A stretch of 64,000 nucleotides of DNA from an uncultured Roseibium sp. Its GTDB lineage: Bacteria > Pseudomonadota > Alphaproteobacteria > Rhizobiales > Stappiaceae. The notes beneath the pieces are model-generated. The model saw nothing but the letters and a program-made list of their open reading frames with translations, did no database searches and was not told where the DNA came from. The DNA is taken from positions 248,001 through 312,000 of the forward strand of contig NZ_CANLVF010000005.1 in NCBI RefSeq assembly GCF_947494555.1, written 5' to 3'. The position numbers and the translations under genes were made by a program. Shown one piece after another: positions 28,795 through 37,809 of the stretch (positions within the stretch are counted from its first letter, which is position 1; each line of letters begins with the position of its first letter).

Positions 28795-30351
28795 TTACTG
28801 CTCCGAGAGTGCGTGCAGGGATTGCCGATCGACCTTGCCGTTGGCGTTTTTCGGGAGTTCCGGCAATATGTGCAGACGGTGCGGCACCATGTAATCGGGC
28901 ACCAGCTGACCAAGCTCTTTCAGAAGCTGGCCATCTTCTACATTATTTTTACATGCGACATACGCGATCAGTTTGCCAAATGCTGCCTGCTTGCGCAGAT
29001 ACACGACCGCAGCCTGATCAACCTGAGCCAACCTCACGAGCGCGTTTTCTATCTCTTCAAGTTCGATCCGGTAACCCATGTGCTTGATTTGATTGTCCTT
29101 GCGGCCAACGAAATGCAGCTGTCCATCAACCGCCCTCACCAGGTCGCCTGTGCGGTACATCCGTTTCATGAAGCGCGTCGGATCAGTGAGCGTATGGAAG
29201 GCGGCGCTGGTGCGCTCAAGATCATTGAAGTACCCGGCTGCCACATTCGGCCCGATCAGACAGAGTTCGCCTTCTGCAACTTCATCACCGGCATCGTCCA
29301 TAATGACAAAATCGAAATTCTTGTTCAGGCGACCAAGCGTCGGAAGCCCTTCCATGTCCTCAAAATCGACCGCACTCAGCGTGTGAGCGCTACAGATGCA
29401 GGTACACTCTGTCGGCCCATAGACATTCACGAGACGCGCCTGATTTTCGAAACGGTCATAGAGCTTCTTGAGTTCCACCTTGGGGTATCCCTCTCCCCCG
29501 AAAACGATGGCACGCAGGTTTTCAAGTGCGCCAGGACCAATCGCCTTCACCGCCATGAGATACATCAGGGCCGAAGGGACCGAGAACCAGATCGTGCAGC
29601 TGCGCGCGCTGACATAGGAGACCAAGTCATACGGATTGGTGAGCAGGCTCCGATGGACCGGACTGAGCGATGCGCCGTTGAAGAGGCCCACATAGAAATC
29701 GAAAACCGAATTGTCGAAATACATCGGACTGAGATTTGAAAAATTGTCTTCTTCCGTAACGCCGAAACACTCCCTGCCCCAGTCGATAAAGTGCAAGAGG
29801 TTCTCATGCGTAACCGCGACGCCCTTTGGTATTCCCGTTGAACCCGAAGTAAACATTATGTAGGCGATGGTCGAACCATCCACCAACCGGCAGCATTCCT
29901 GCTGGCACTTAAGGTCTTCGTCGCTGGTCTCTGGCAGGCTTATCGTCTCAAGCAAGATCAACTCGCAGCCCTGCGCTTCTGCCAGCTCGGTCATCTCTTC
30001 CCGATATGCCGCATCGTCATAGAACAGCAAGGAAGGCGCGCTTACCTCGAGGATTCGCTTCGTTCGTGCAATTGGCGAACAGACGTCGAAATTGACATAA
30101 GCGATGCCAAGACGAAGTGAAGCAAGCATAAGGGCATATGAAAGTGGGCGTTTGTCGTGCCCAATGGCAATCACGTTCCCCCGGCGGAGACCCTTGCTCA
30201 GAAGCAGTGTTGCAAGCGAGGCGGCCCAGGTTCCCAGATCACCAAAAGAGTGATCACTCTCAGCGTAGCGCAGTGCCGGTCGTGCGGAGTGCCGGCTCAG
30301 TGTTACGGCGAGGAGATTGCCTAGATTGTAGTGGTGCGGAATGGCGGTCAT
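28795..30351 (-). CDS. Free-standing AMP-forming adenylation enzyme (NRPS A-domain/DltA-like)
   Basis: 518 aa; YIMFTSGSTGIPKGVAVTHENL, NVYGPTECTCICS, YRTGDLVR, NANGKVDRQSL. Confidence 0.93.
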   Translation of the reverse strand: MTAIPHHYNLGNLLAVTLSRHSARPALRYAESDHSFGDLGTWAASLATLLLSKGLRRGNVIAIGHDKRPLSYALMLASLRLGIAYVNFDVCSPIARTKRILEVSAPSLLFYDDAAYREEMTELAEAQGCELILLETISLPETSDEDLKCQQECCRLVDGSTIAYIMFTSGSTGIPKGVAVTHENLLHFIDWGRECFGVTEEDNFSNLSPMYFDNSVFDFYVGLFNGASLSPVHRSLLTNPYDLVSYVSARSCTIWFSVPSALMYLMAVKAIGPGALENLRAIVFGGEGYPKVELKKLYDRFENQARLVNVYGPTECTCICSAHTLSAVDFEDMEGLPTLGRLNKNFDFVIMDDAGDEVAEGELCLIGPNVAAGYFNDLERTSAAFHTLTDPTRFMKRMYRTGDLVRAVDGQLHFVGRKDNQIKHMGYRIELEEIENALVRLAQVDQAAVVYLRKQAAFGKLIAYVACKNNVEDGQLLKELGQLVPDYMVPHRLHILPELPKNANGKVDRQSLHALSEQ

Positions 30352-30555
30352 ATCGATTTGTCGGAAGTCTCTGTTCCCCGAAAGGCAAACGGGCAGTAAA
30401 TCGGAAGAAATTCGCTGTTTGGTGTCGCCCTTTCAGGAGGGTGGTTCGAGCAATTACCGGACGCGCGTCACGTATGCGTTAGATCGCACGTCTCGTCAAA
30501 AACTTTGAATGAACCTCATCAAGTGATCTTGTTCGTCACGTTTAGTCGAAGCCAA

Positions 30556-31431
30556 CTAGGGTTGCAACAAGCTGGAACCAACGGCGATGATCTCTCCCCC
30601 TTCCGACTGGACCTCCAAGAACCTTATGATTTCACCGTCCTTGCGAAAGACAATGCCGTTTTCGTAACTCAATCCAACCACGCATTCGGGGAAGCCCTCC
30701 AGCGCCTTGTTGATAAAGGGATTTTGCATGCGCTGTGCTGAAAAGACGCGAAACTGAGTTCCCTTGACATTGAAAGCGCAACCTTGAGAACGGTTGTTGA
30801 ATGCCTTGACCTTTTGAAGGATCAAATCATTGCCCTCTTGAAAGGTAATTCTCTGATCCTCCGCGCTCCGGGTGTAGTAAATTGCATCGGGATCATCGGG
30901 CTGTGCTCGCTGGGGTTCAAAGTTTCGAACAAGCGCTTGTGAAAAGGCGTCCTGCTCAGCAATGAAACTCAGCTGATAGAGTGTCGTAACGTCCAGATCA
31001 GACGAAAACGGAATGCGAACGCTGGATATGATGTCTCCGGTATCAATGCCGGCATCCATGACGTGACACGTGGCACCGCCATCACGTTTGTGCAGTATGG
31101 AGCCGATCACCGGATCAACGCCCCGCAAGTCAGGGAGGCACGACGGATGGATATTTACATAGTGCGCGGCCGGCAATTTGCTCACAGGAAGGATATAGGG
31201 GCAGCCATTGGAAACGAGAACGTCGTAGCTGCTCTGCTCCAGGCGCTGGAGGAGCTCCCGTTTGCTACTGATAGTGAAGTAGTCCGACACACCTGAAATC
31301 ATACCGTGCTGCAAGTCACGTTCCAGATGGGTCCCCGCGACCGCGAACACCTGGGCAACATTCAGCTCTTCGGCAATCATGCGCTCAAGCACGAAACGTC
31401 TGTTGCCGACAAAAACAAAACTGGTGGCCAT
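30556..31431 (-). CDS. Formyltransferase-domain protein (Fmt-like)
   Basis: 291 aa; VNIHPSCLPDLRGVDPVIGSILHKRDGGATCHVMDAGIDTGDIISS, with NIHPS...H...D formyltransferase features. Confidence 0.88.
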   Translation of the reverse strand: MATSFVFVGNRRFVLERMIAEELNVAQVFAVAGTHLERDLQHGMISGVSDYFTISSKRELLQRLEQSSYDVLVSNGCPYILPVSKLPAAHYVNIHPSCLPDLRGVDPVIGSILHKRDGGATCHVMDAGIDTGDIISSVRIPFSSDLDVTTLYQLSFIAEQDAFSQALVRNFEPQRAQPDDPDAIYYTRSAEDQRITFQEGNDLILQKVKAFNNRSQGCAFNVKGTQFRVFSAQRMQNPFINKALEGFPECVVGLSYENGIVFRKDGEIIRFLEVQSEGGEIIAVGSSLLQP

Positions 31432-32171
31432 CAGATCCTGAGCCCGCCATTAACGTCGAGCACGACACCGTTCAGAAAATCATTTTCTATTAGCGAGCGA
31501 ACTGCGGCGGCAACTTCGCTGGCGTCACCGAGCCTGCGCAGCGGCGTATTGTCCCGGATATGTTTTATTGCTGTTTCAGTGACCGCAGAATGTGTGGAAT
31601 CGGTCCCTATGAAACCCGGCGCAACAGCGTTTGAGCGGATACCCCAGCGCCCAAGCTCTTTCGACCAAGTCACCGTCATTGCGTTTACGCCGGCCTTGGC
31701 CGCGGAATAGGCGGTCTGGCCTTCGTTGCCGCAGGCGCTGATTGAGCTGATATTCACAATCGCTCCCCTGATACGAAGTTTGACCATGTGTTCTACCACA
31801 GCTGAAGTGACGATAAAGACAGAGTCTAGATTAACGGTCAAAGAGTCCCGGAAGCGACCATAGTCATGCATGATGCCGTCAGGATTCGTAAGATTGACAA
31901 GAGGTTCGCTTGTAATAACGCCAGCGTTGTTGACCAGTATATCGATACGCTTGTGCTTATCGATGATCTTGGCAACCTGCGACTTCACCTGAGAGGGATC
32001 CGTGACGTCCATCACGCAACCTTCAAGTAATGGAGAAAGTGCCGTAAGCGCTTCGGCATTTCTGTCTGCAACAACGACCGTTGCGCCCTCTCCTGACAAG
32101 TGCCGTGCGATTTCCAGCCCGAGGCCGCGCGCACCGCCGGTGACGAGCGCAACCGCTCCTTCAGTCTTCAA
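31431..32171 (-). CDS. SDR-family oxidoreductase (FabG-like)
   Basis: VALVTGGARGLGLEIA, DILVNNAGV, YSAAKAGV; TTG start at 32171 preceded by AAGGAG; stop shares one base with the next gene's start. Confidence 0.9.
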   Translation of the reverse strand: MKTEGAVALVTGGARGLGLEIARHLSGEGATVVVADRNAEALTALSPLLEGCVMDVTDPSQVKSQVAKIIDKHKRIDILVNNAGVITSEPLVNLTNPDGIMHDYGRFRDSLTVNLDSVFIVTSAVVEHMVKLRIRGAIVNISSISACGNEGQTAYSAAKAGVNAMTVTWSKELGRWGIRSNAVAPGFIGTDSTHSAVTETAIKHIRDNTPLRRLGDASEVAAAVRSLIENDFLNGVVLDVNGGLRI

Positions 32172-32400
32172 AAGACACTCCTTTGTCTTCAAGAACGGCA
32201 ACGATCTCCGCAACCGAGGTCATGCGCAGAATGTCAGGGAGGTCCAGCACGATATCGTAGGCCCGCTCCAGGGACATAACGAGATCCATCTGCTTCAGAG
32301 AGTCCCAAGAGCCGACATCGGTTTTTTGAAGCTCTGCATGGATTTCAGTCGGACGCAGTCCGAAAACCTCGGCCAGTAGTTCTGTAAGTTTGGCGTTCAT
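32161..32400 (-). CDS. Acyl/peptidyl carrier protein
   Basis: 79 aa from ATG 32400; KTDVGSWDSLKQMDLVMSLERAYDIVLDLPDILRMTSVAEIVAVLE with DSL phosphopantetheine site. Confidence 0.9.
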   Translation of the reverse strand: MNAKLTELLAEVFGLRPTEIHAELQKTDVGSWDSLKQMDLVMSLERAYDIVLDLPDILRMTSVAEIVAVLEDKGVSFED

Positions 32401-32401
32401 T

Positions 32402-33076
32402 TTAAATTCCGAAATGCTTGACATAATCTTCCGACGAAAAACGGAAGGGTTCGGCTGATCGAGACAGGTGGACCGAATGAGGTTTTGTGTCACGTGACAC
32501 AAGAGCCCCGGCACCTATGATGTTGAATTCACCCACAGTAACCTCATTCACGATGATTGAACCGACGCCAAGGAAAGAGTTGCGCTCAATAACGGCTTTT
32601 CCAGATACCACTGTGCCTGCGGCAACCCAGCAATTTGCACCAACAGTGCTGTGGTGGGCGAGTGTCACGTTACTCCAGACCATTGTGTTTGAACCGACTT
32701 TGGAACGTGGCTCGATGACAGCGCCGGGAAGGACCACAGAGCCTTTACCAACGGTTGCGTCTGAAGCGACAAAAGCGGTTGGATGAACATAGGTTTCGAA
32801 CTCATAACCCAATTCGATCAGCTTATTGAACAACCTTTCACGTGCCTGGTTGAGATCGTTGTAGCCCATCGCCATGATGAGGGAATATTCATCGCGTGGG
32901 TATTCTTCGGCCAAATGTGACAAGCCAAGTGTTCTGACGTCTGAAATCGTTCCGGTGTCGACATACTGGTCGTCCACAACAAGACCAGAGACCTGATAAC
33001 GCCCATCAATCTGAAGGTAGGAACAGAGAACTTCTGCAGTAACGGCGTTTCCGACTAGAACTACTTTTTTTTCCAT
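32402..33076 (-). CDS. NeuD-like sugar O/N-acyltransferase (left-handed beta-helix)
   Basis: 224 aa; N-terminal VVLVGNAVTAEVL Rossmann-like part and hexapeptide repeats (VGKGSVVLPGAVIEPRSKVGSNTMVWSNVTLAHHSTVGANCWVAAG). Confidence 0.9.
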   Translation of the reverse strand: MEKKVVLVGNAVTAEVLCSYLQIDGRYQVSGLVVDDQYVDTGTISDVRTLGLSHLAEEYPRDEYSLIMAMGYNDLNQARERLFNKLIELGYEFETYVHPTAFVASDATVGKGSVVLPGAVIEPRSKVGSNTMVWSNVTLAHHSTVGANCWVAAGTVVSGKAVIERNSFLGVGSIIVNEVTVGEFNIIGAGALVSRDTKPHSVHLSRSAEPFRFSSEDYVKHFGI

Positions 33077-33432
33077 GGTTATGGCCTATAGGTCTGAAGA
33101 ATCCAACGATGCTGGGCGCTTGTGCTGGTTTTTCGATGAAAGACACTTTTGGCGTGCTAAAGTCAATGAGCACCTCGTTCTGCACTTTTCACGCACCCGA
33201 AACAGTTTTTTGGAGCTGAGGAAACGCTTCATTCTTAACTTGGGCCAGTGGCTACCCTGCCGGTCGACCTACACGAATTTGAGGCACAATCAAACAGAAT
33301 TCGAATGGACGGCCAGGCGAAATCATCGACGCCGAAATTCGCGCGTTAGGCCCGCATTTGGTCTTTTTTTCTCTTTGTTCCTTTTGTAGAAACTTAAAAA
33401 ATTTTCAGCTGAAGCAAGCGAGTCCAGATATA

Positions 33433-34371
33433 ATGAAAGTTCAACAATCATTGCAAAAAATATCGGTCGAGCTTGACTCCGACGACTTGATGAAATTCGA
33501 AAAATGTCCGGCGTGCGGGTCCGAACTTCCCAAGAAAAACGTCGGAGAAGTTCAGTCAAACCCTACAATATCTCTTTTGAAATGTTCAGTTTGCAAGGCT
33601 GTTTCGACATCACATCACGCCAAGCCGGAATATCTACGCAAGTATTATGATGAAGTATTTTCGAAGTTTTACGCGGATTTCAACGAAGAGGAGCTAAACG
33701 TCACGTTTTCAAACCCTCAGAGATTTGCGAAACACATTTTCAATATTCTTCCTGGCGTTGGATCAAACTCCAAGACTTTCAGACTGCTGGATTTTGGCGG
33801 CGGGGACGGTGCGTTGGCGCTTGCATTTTCGTCCCTTTTGGATGGACCGGAGAAGTTAGAGATAGATGTGATCGATTACGGGGATGATTTGGTTTCTGCT
33901 GGGTCAGACCGCTTCGTGATCACGAAACATGAGAGTACGGATACCGTTGACGGCAAATATGATCTCATCATTGCGTCGGCGTCGTTGGAACATGTCATCG
34001 ACTTGCGTACTGCCATGAACGACCTGATTGGCTTGCTGAAGCCGGAAGGGCATTTTTATGTCAGAACGCCTTACATAGTTCCCTTAAAAAGAGTTGTACC
34101 GGCAATAGACTTTTCGTTTCCGGCACATATGCATGATCTGGGCGTCGATTTTTGGAACCGCGTTCCTGACGTTTTTTGCGGAAAGCTGGATATTGTCCAC
34201 TCTTCGCCATCAATTGTGGAGATCGACTGGCGGACCAACTGGTACCGTTATTTGATTGCAGCCAGCATGAAACTCCCTGCAAACATCGAGTTCTTTTTCC
34301 ACAAACGTAAGAAGTTTGCAATTTGGCCGTATGTCGGCGGATGGGAAACCATGTATGTACTTTCGAAGTGA
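33433..34371 (+). CDS. Class I SAM-dependent methyltransferase with N-terminal Cys4-type zinc motif
   Basis: CPACGSELP...LLKCSVCKAVS; FRLLDFGGGDGALALAFSS; start set to ATG 33433. Confidence 0.82.
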   Translation: MKVQQSLQKISVELDSDDLMKFEKCPACGSELPKKNVGEVQSNPTISLLKCSVCKAVSTSHHAKPEYLRKYYDEVFSKFYADFNEEELNVTFSNPQRFAKHIFNILPGVGSNSKTFRLLDFGGGDGALALAFSSLLDGPEKLEIDVIDYGDDLVSAGSDRFVITKHESTDTVDGKYDLIIASASLEHVIDLRTAMNDLIGLLKPEGHFYVRTPYIVPLKRVVPAIDFSFPAHMHDLGVDFWNRVPDVFCGKLDIVHSSPSIVEIDWRTNWYRYLIAASMKLPANIEFFFHKRKKFAIWPYVGGWETMYVLSK

Positions 34372-34861
34372 GAAATTACACGTCGCCCAGATGTCAATGC
34401 CTTAATGCCGCCGAACTTAGTGACAAAACCGCATCAAGTATCGGTAGGGAAACGAACCAGTCGGTTCACGTCAGCAGAAACCCTGATCTGACTGTGTTAT
34501 CGGATACCGTCAAACGCAATCCTGGATCCTGCACCGTAGCTCAAATGATCAATACAACTCTATACTTGCCCGACCGACATAGCTGCCGGTCACAAGCAAT
34601 CCGTTTGAACAACATTGGTCATCTGACGCATTGCGGAACCACTTGCGGCCACTTCGCAAGAATAGAGGCGGCACTGGTTGAAAATCTGCCTGACACCGTC
34701 CGTCAGACGGGTGACAATCTAAGGCCACAAGTTGAAGCCGCAAAAATGATATTCACTCACCTGCCTCGTTTTACCGGGTTTGGCGCTGGCCATGCATCGT
34801 CAGTCAGAGCGCACTCGATCGTGACGATCGCCCCTCACTTTTTCACTCTGGAGTTGGTTTG

Positions 34862-35803
34862 ATGCCTGAGGTTGATCTGTCGATCGTTGCGACAATGTAC
34901 AAATCTGAGGATTTTATCCCTGATTTTGTGCGAAGAATCGAAGCTTCAATAGCGGATCTCGGCATATCCAATTACGAGATCATTTTGGTGGATGACGGCT
35001 GTCCGGGGCAAAGTCTTGAAGCCGCCAAACAAGTGCAGGCAAACGGGTCGAAAATCCGCATCGTGCAACTCTCCCGAAATTTCGGTCATCACAAGGCGAT
35101 TATCACCGGTTTGTCCTATGCACGCGGTGAGCGGGTATTCGTCATTGACGTCGACCTGGAAGAGCCTCCCGAAAGCCTGCTGGATTTTTGGCGTGAGATG
35201 GACACCAGCGAAGCAGATATCGTTTATGGAGTTCAGCCCGCGCGCAAGGGCTGGTTCATTGAACGCTTTAGCGGAACGTTGTTTTACAACATCCTGGATT
35301 TGATCGCCGGCGTAACGATCCCGCACAACGCGCTAATCGCCAAACTGATGACAAGGGAATTCACAGCCTCTCTGGTTGAGCACCGCGACAGAAGCCCTTT
35401 CCTGGGCGGCCTGGTTGTACTCACAGGCTACAAGCAAGTTGCAATAACCATCAAGAAAGGCAACAAGGGATCGACGACCTATACACTTAAGAGAAAAGTG
35501 GTACAAGCGTTAAACTCCGTTGTGAATTTCAGCACTGTGCCGCTGAACATAATTTCCGTTTTTGGTTTCTTTATTTTCATCTTCGGTTTGTCTTTCACCG
35601 TTTACCTGGTGATGCAGCGTCTACTTGGAATTAGCTCGCTGCCCGGGTGGACCAGTGTCATCGCGTCCTTGTACCTCGTTGGCGGCCTGATAATTCTCAT
35701 GCTTGGAATCTTGGGAATATATGTCGCGCAGTTGTTTGATGAGGTCCGTCACCGCCCGTACACAATTGTTCAGAAAGTGTTGGAACATGAAAAAGATGTC
35801 TGA
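34862..35803 (+). CDS. Glycosyltransferase family 2 (DPM1/ArnC-like) with C-terminal TM helices
   Basis: DLSIVATMYKSEDFIPDFVRRI...EIILVDDGCPGQSLE...RIVQLSRNFGHHKAIITGLSYARGERVFVIDVDLEEPPE; two C-terminal TMs. Confidence 0.92.
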   Translation: MPEVDLSIVATMYKSEDFIPDFVRRIEASIADLGISNYEIILVDDGCPGQSLEAAKQVQANGSKIRIVQLSRNFGHHKAIITGLSYARGERVFVIDVDLEEPPESLLDFWREMDTSEADIVYGVQPARKGWFIERFSGTLFYNILDLIAGVTIPHNALIAKLMTREFTASLVEHRDRSPFLGGLVVLTGYKQVAITIKKGNKGSTTYTLKRKVVQALNSVVNFSTVPLNIISVFGFFIFIFGLSFTVYLVMQRLLGISSLPGWTSVIASLYLVGGLIILMLGILGIYVAQLFDEVRHRPYTIVQKVLEHEKDV

Positions 35804-36746
35804 TCAGAAATGGCATAAGCTGGGACATATTTTCTGTGCCGACAACAACAGCGCGCAGATGATCAGCTATGCGCGTATGCCTTTCGCGGTCCAGTTGGAT
35901 GGCGACCTTCACCGAGTGTTTTTTGAGGCCAGATCGTCTGAGAATATTGCAAAGCCGTATTACCTGGACATCGACCTCAACAACCCGCAGAAGATTCTGA
36001 ACATAGAAACTTCGCCGTTGCTGAATTTCGGCAGAACAGGAACGTTTGACGACAACGGGATCACACCATTTTCCGTTGTGAATAACGGGAACGAATGGCT
36101 GCTCTACTATGCGGGATGGACGTTGGGCGTGAAGGTCCCATTCGAGAACGCGATTGGTGTTGCCCGCAGCACCGACGCAGGCAGGACATTTGAAAAAGTA
36201 TTTGAAGGGCCTGTGCTGGGCCGGGACAAATATGACCCCTTGTTCGCAACCGGACCGCTTGTGTACAGGTTCAACGACCAATACCACATGTTTTATACGT
36301 CCTTCGTTGACTGGAAACATGAAAAAGACGGTGACAAGCCGAAGCACTTCTATGACATCAAGATGCGGTCTTCTCGCGATGGCTTTGATTGGTCGTCGCC
36401 ACCGCGATCGGTCGTAAAATTTGAGAACGAACTCGAATATGCCTTTGTCCCTCGCGGCCTCCAAAAACTACCGGGCGGAGACTTCGGACTTTGGTATTGC
36501 TTTCGAGCCGGTCCCAGTCACGAGACCTACCGGGTCGGGTTTGCCACTTCCCCCGACTTGGTGGAATGGGAACGTCGTGACGATCTCACTGCCGGCCTTC
36601 TTCCAGGCGCCCCGGGAAACTTCGATCATGACATGGTCTGTTACCCCAATGTATTCGCGCACAATAACCGTTTCTACATGCTCTATAATGGCGACGGTTA
36701 TGGACGAACCGGATTTGGTCTGGCCGTCCTGAAAGGAGATATCTAG
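35787..36746 (+). CDS. Beta-propeller glycosidase-like protein (GH43/GH68/GH130-like fold)
   Basis: GITPFSVVNNGNEWLLYYAGW, GVARSTDAGRTF, YHMFYTSF, VGFATSPDLVEWERRDD, RFYMLYNGDGYGRTGFG; overlaps the GT2 gene end by 17 bp. Confidence 0.65.
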   Translation: MKKMSDQKWHKLGHIFCADNNSAQMISYARMPFAVQLDGDLHRVFFEARSSENIAKPYYLDIDLNNPQKILNIETSPLLNFGRTGTFDDNGITPFSVVNNGNEWLLYYAGWTLGVKVPFENAIGVARSTDAGRTFEKVFEGPVLGRDKYDPLFATGPLVYRFNDQYHMFYTSFVDWKHEKDGDKPKHFYDIKMRSSRDGFDWSSPPRSVVKFENELEYAFVPRGLQKLPGGDFGLWYCFRAGPSHETYRVGFATSPDLVEWERRDDLTAGLLPGAPGNFDHDMVCYPNVFAHNNRFYMLYNGDGYGRTGFGLAVLKGDI

Positions 36747-36862
36747 CTTCACTCGAAGAAAGCGCAACTGAACCCGAATGAAGCCGAGCTTGACAATTGC
36801 CGGTCACGGCGAAGTTTTACGAACTGAAATGACTTGTCGGGAAAAAGACCCTGACAGCGTCT

Positions 36863-37552
36863 TCAAACGTATCGCATGTACTTGGACGCATCTTTTCCGC
36901 AGTTGAACAGGAGATCGAGGATTGTGACATTATGCGCAAACTCTCCCCAGAGCTGCGGATATTCCGGATAGCCTGTGTAGTCGAACCAGGTGAGTTTGAT
37001 ATTCTTCTCCTGGAAGATTTTTTCGTCTATGTAGTCTTTCGCAGATGGGCCGGAAATGTACTCGGTTCCGCCCGCACCGACGCACAGTCCGGCAAGCCGC
37101 TCCGTCTTGCCGTCAATCAGTGTGTAATCCCACGAGTTTGAAATCACCGTGCGGATTTCCAGGAAGTCGCAGATCGTTTCAATGAACCGCCGGTTAAGCG
37201 GCGAAAGATGGGTTTCCGTGCACTCGGCGTATAGCGGTTCCAGCCACTCGGATATTTCCTTAAAGTGCGGCGCGCGACGATAGCATTGAGCCAAATTCCG
37301 CCAGTGAGCCTCTGGCCAATCTGTTCCATCGATCTTCGTTTCCAGAATCTTCTGATGGTACTTGCCCTTTACCTGCACCGGAATGGTCAACCACTGCAAA
37401 CCCTGCGGGGCTTTGATCTGGTTGCGGTTTCTCCAATCGCGCCGCGTGTATTGCATGTCGTCAAACAAAATGAACTCGTCGACCGCAGCAATCAGGTCGA
37501 AATACCCTTTCCAGGGAATATAATTTGACTGCAGGATGGCTATCTTTTTCAT
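36863..37552 (-). CDS. WbqC-family protein
   Basis: 229 aa; [56 protein letters not shown]. Confidence 0.93.
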   Translation of the reverse strand: MKKIAILQSNYIPWKGYFDLIAAVDEFILFDDMQYTRRDWRNRNQIKAPQGLQWLTIPVQVKGKYHQKILETKIDGTDWPEAHWRNLAQCYRRAPHFKEISEWLEPLYAECTETHLSPLNRRFIETICDFLEIRTVISNSWDYTLIDGKTERLAGLCVGAGGTEYISGPSAKDYIDEKIFQEKNIKLTWFDYTGYPEYPQLWGEFAHNVTILDLLFNCGKDASKYMRYV

Positions 37553-37809
37553 TGCGGAACGACTTTTTCGGATGGATCGTCGACGGGGTGATCAGTCGAC
37601 GAGGGAGGGGTCTGCTTAGCCTTCAAGCACTCTAACGCATGCGGTGCAATATCATAGTCGCAGATAGCGTCCTGCATTTGTTGAACGCATCTTGACTGTT
37701 TCATTCGCGCAACCATTGGCTCGGACCACTTGGATTTTTTTGGGCACGCTTTCAGGCCATATCCGGTTCGCGAAATGGAGAGAGCGGAAAGCCGCCATTG
37801 AACGCCACC

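Noticed and set aside
28723-29739. 338-aa + strand ORF
   Set aside because: Antisense to the adenylation enzyme, which has all expected core motifs.
35697-36464. 255-aa - strand ORF
   Set aside because: Antisense to the propeller-like gene; no recognisable motif.
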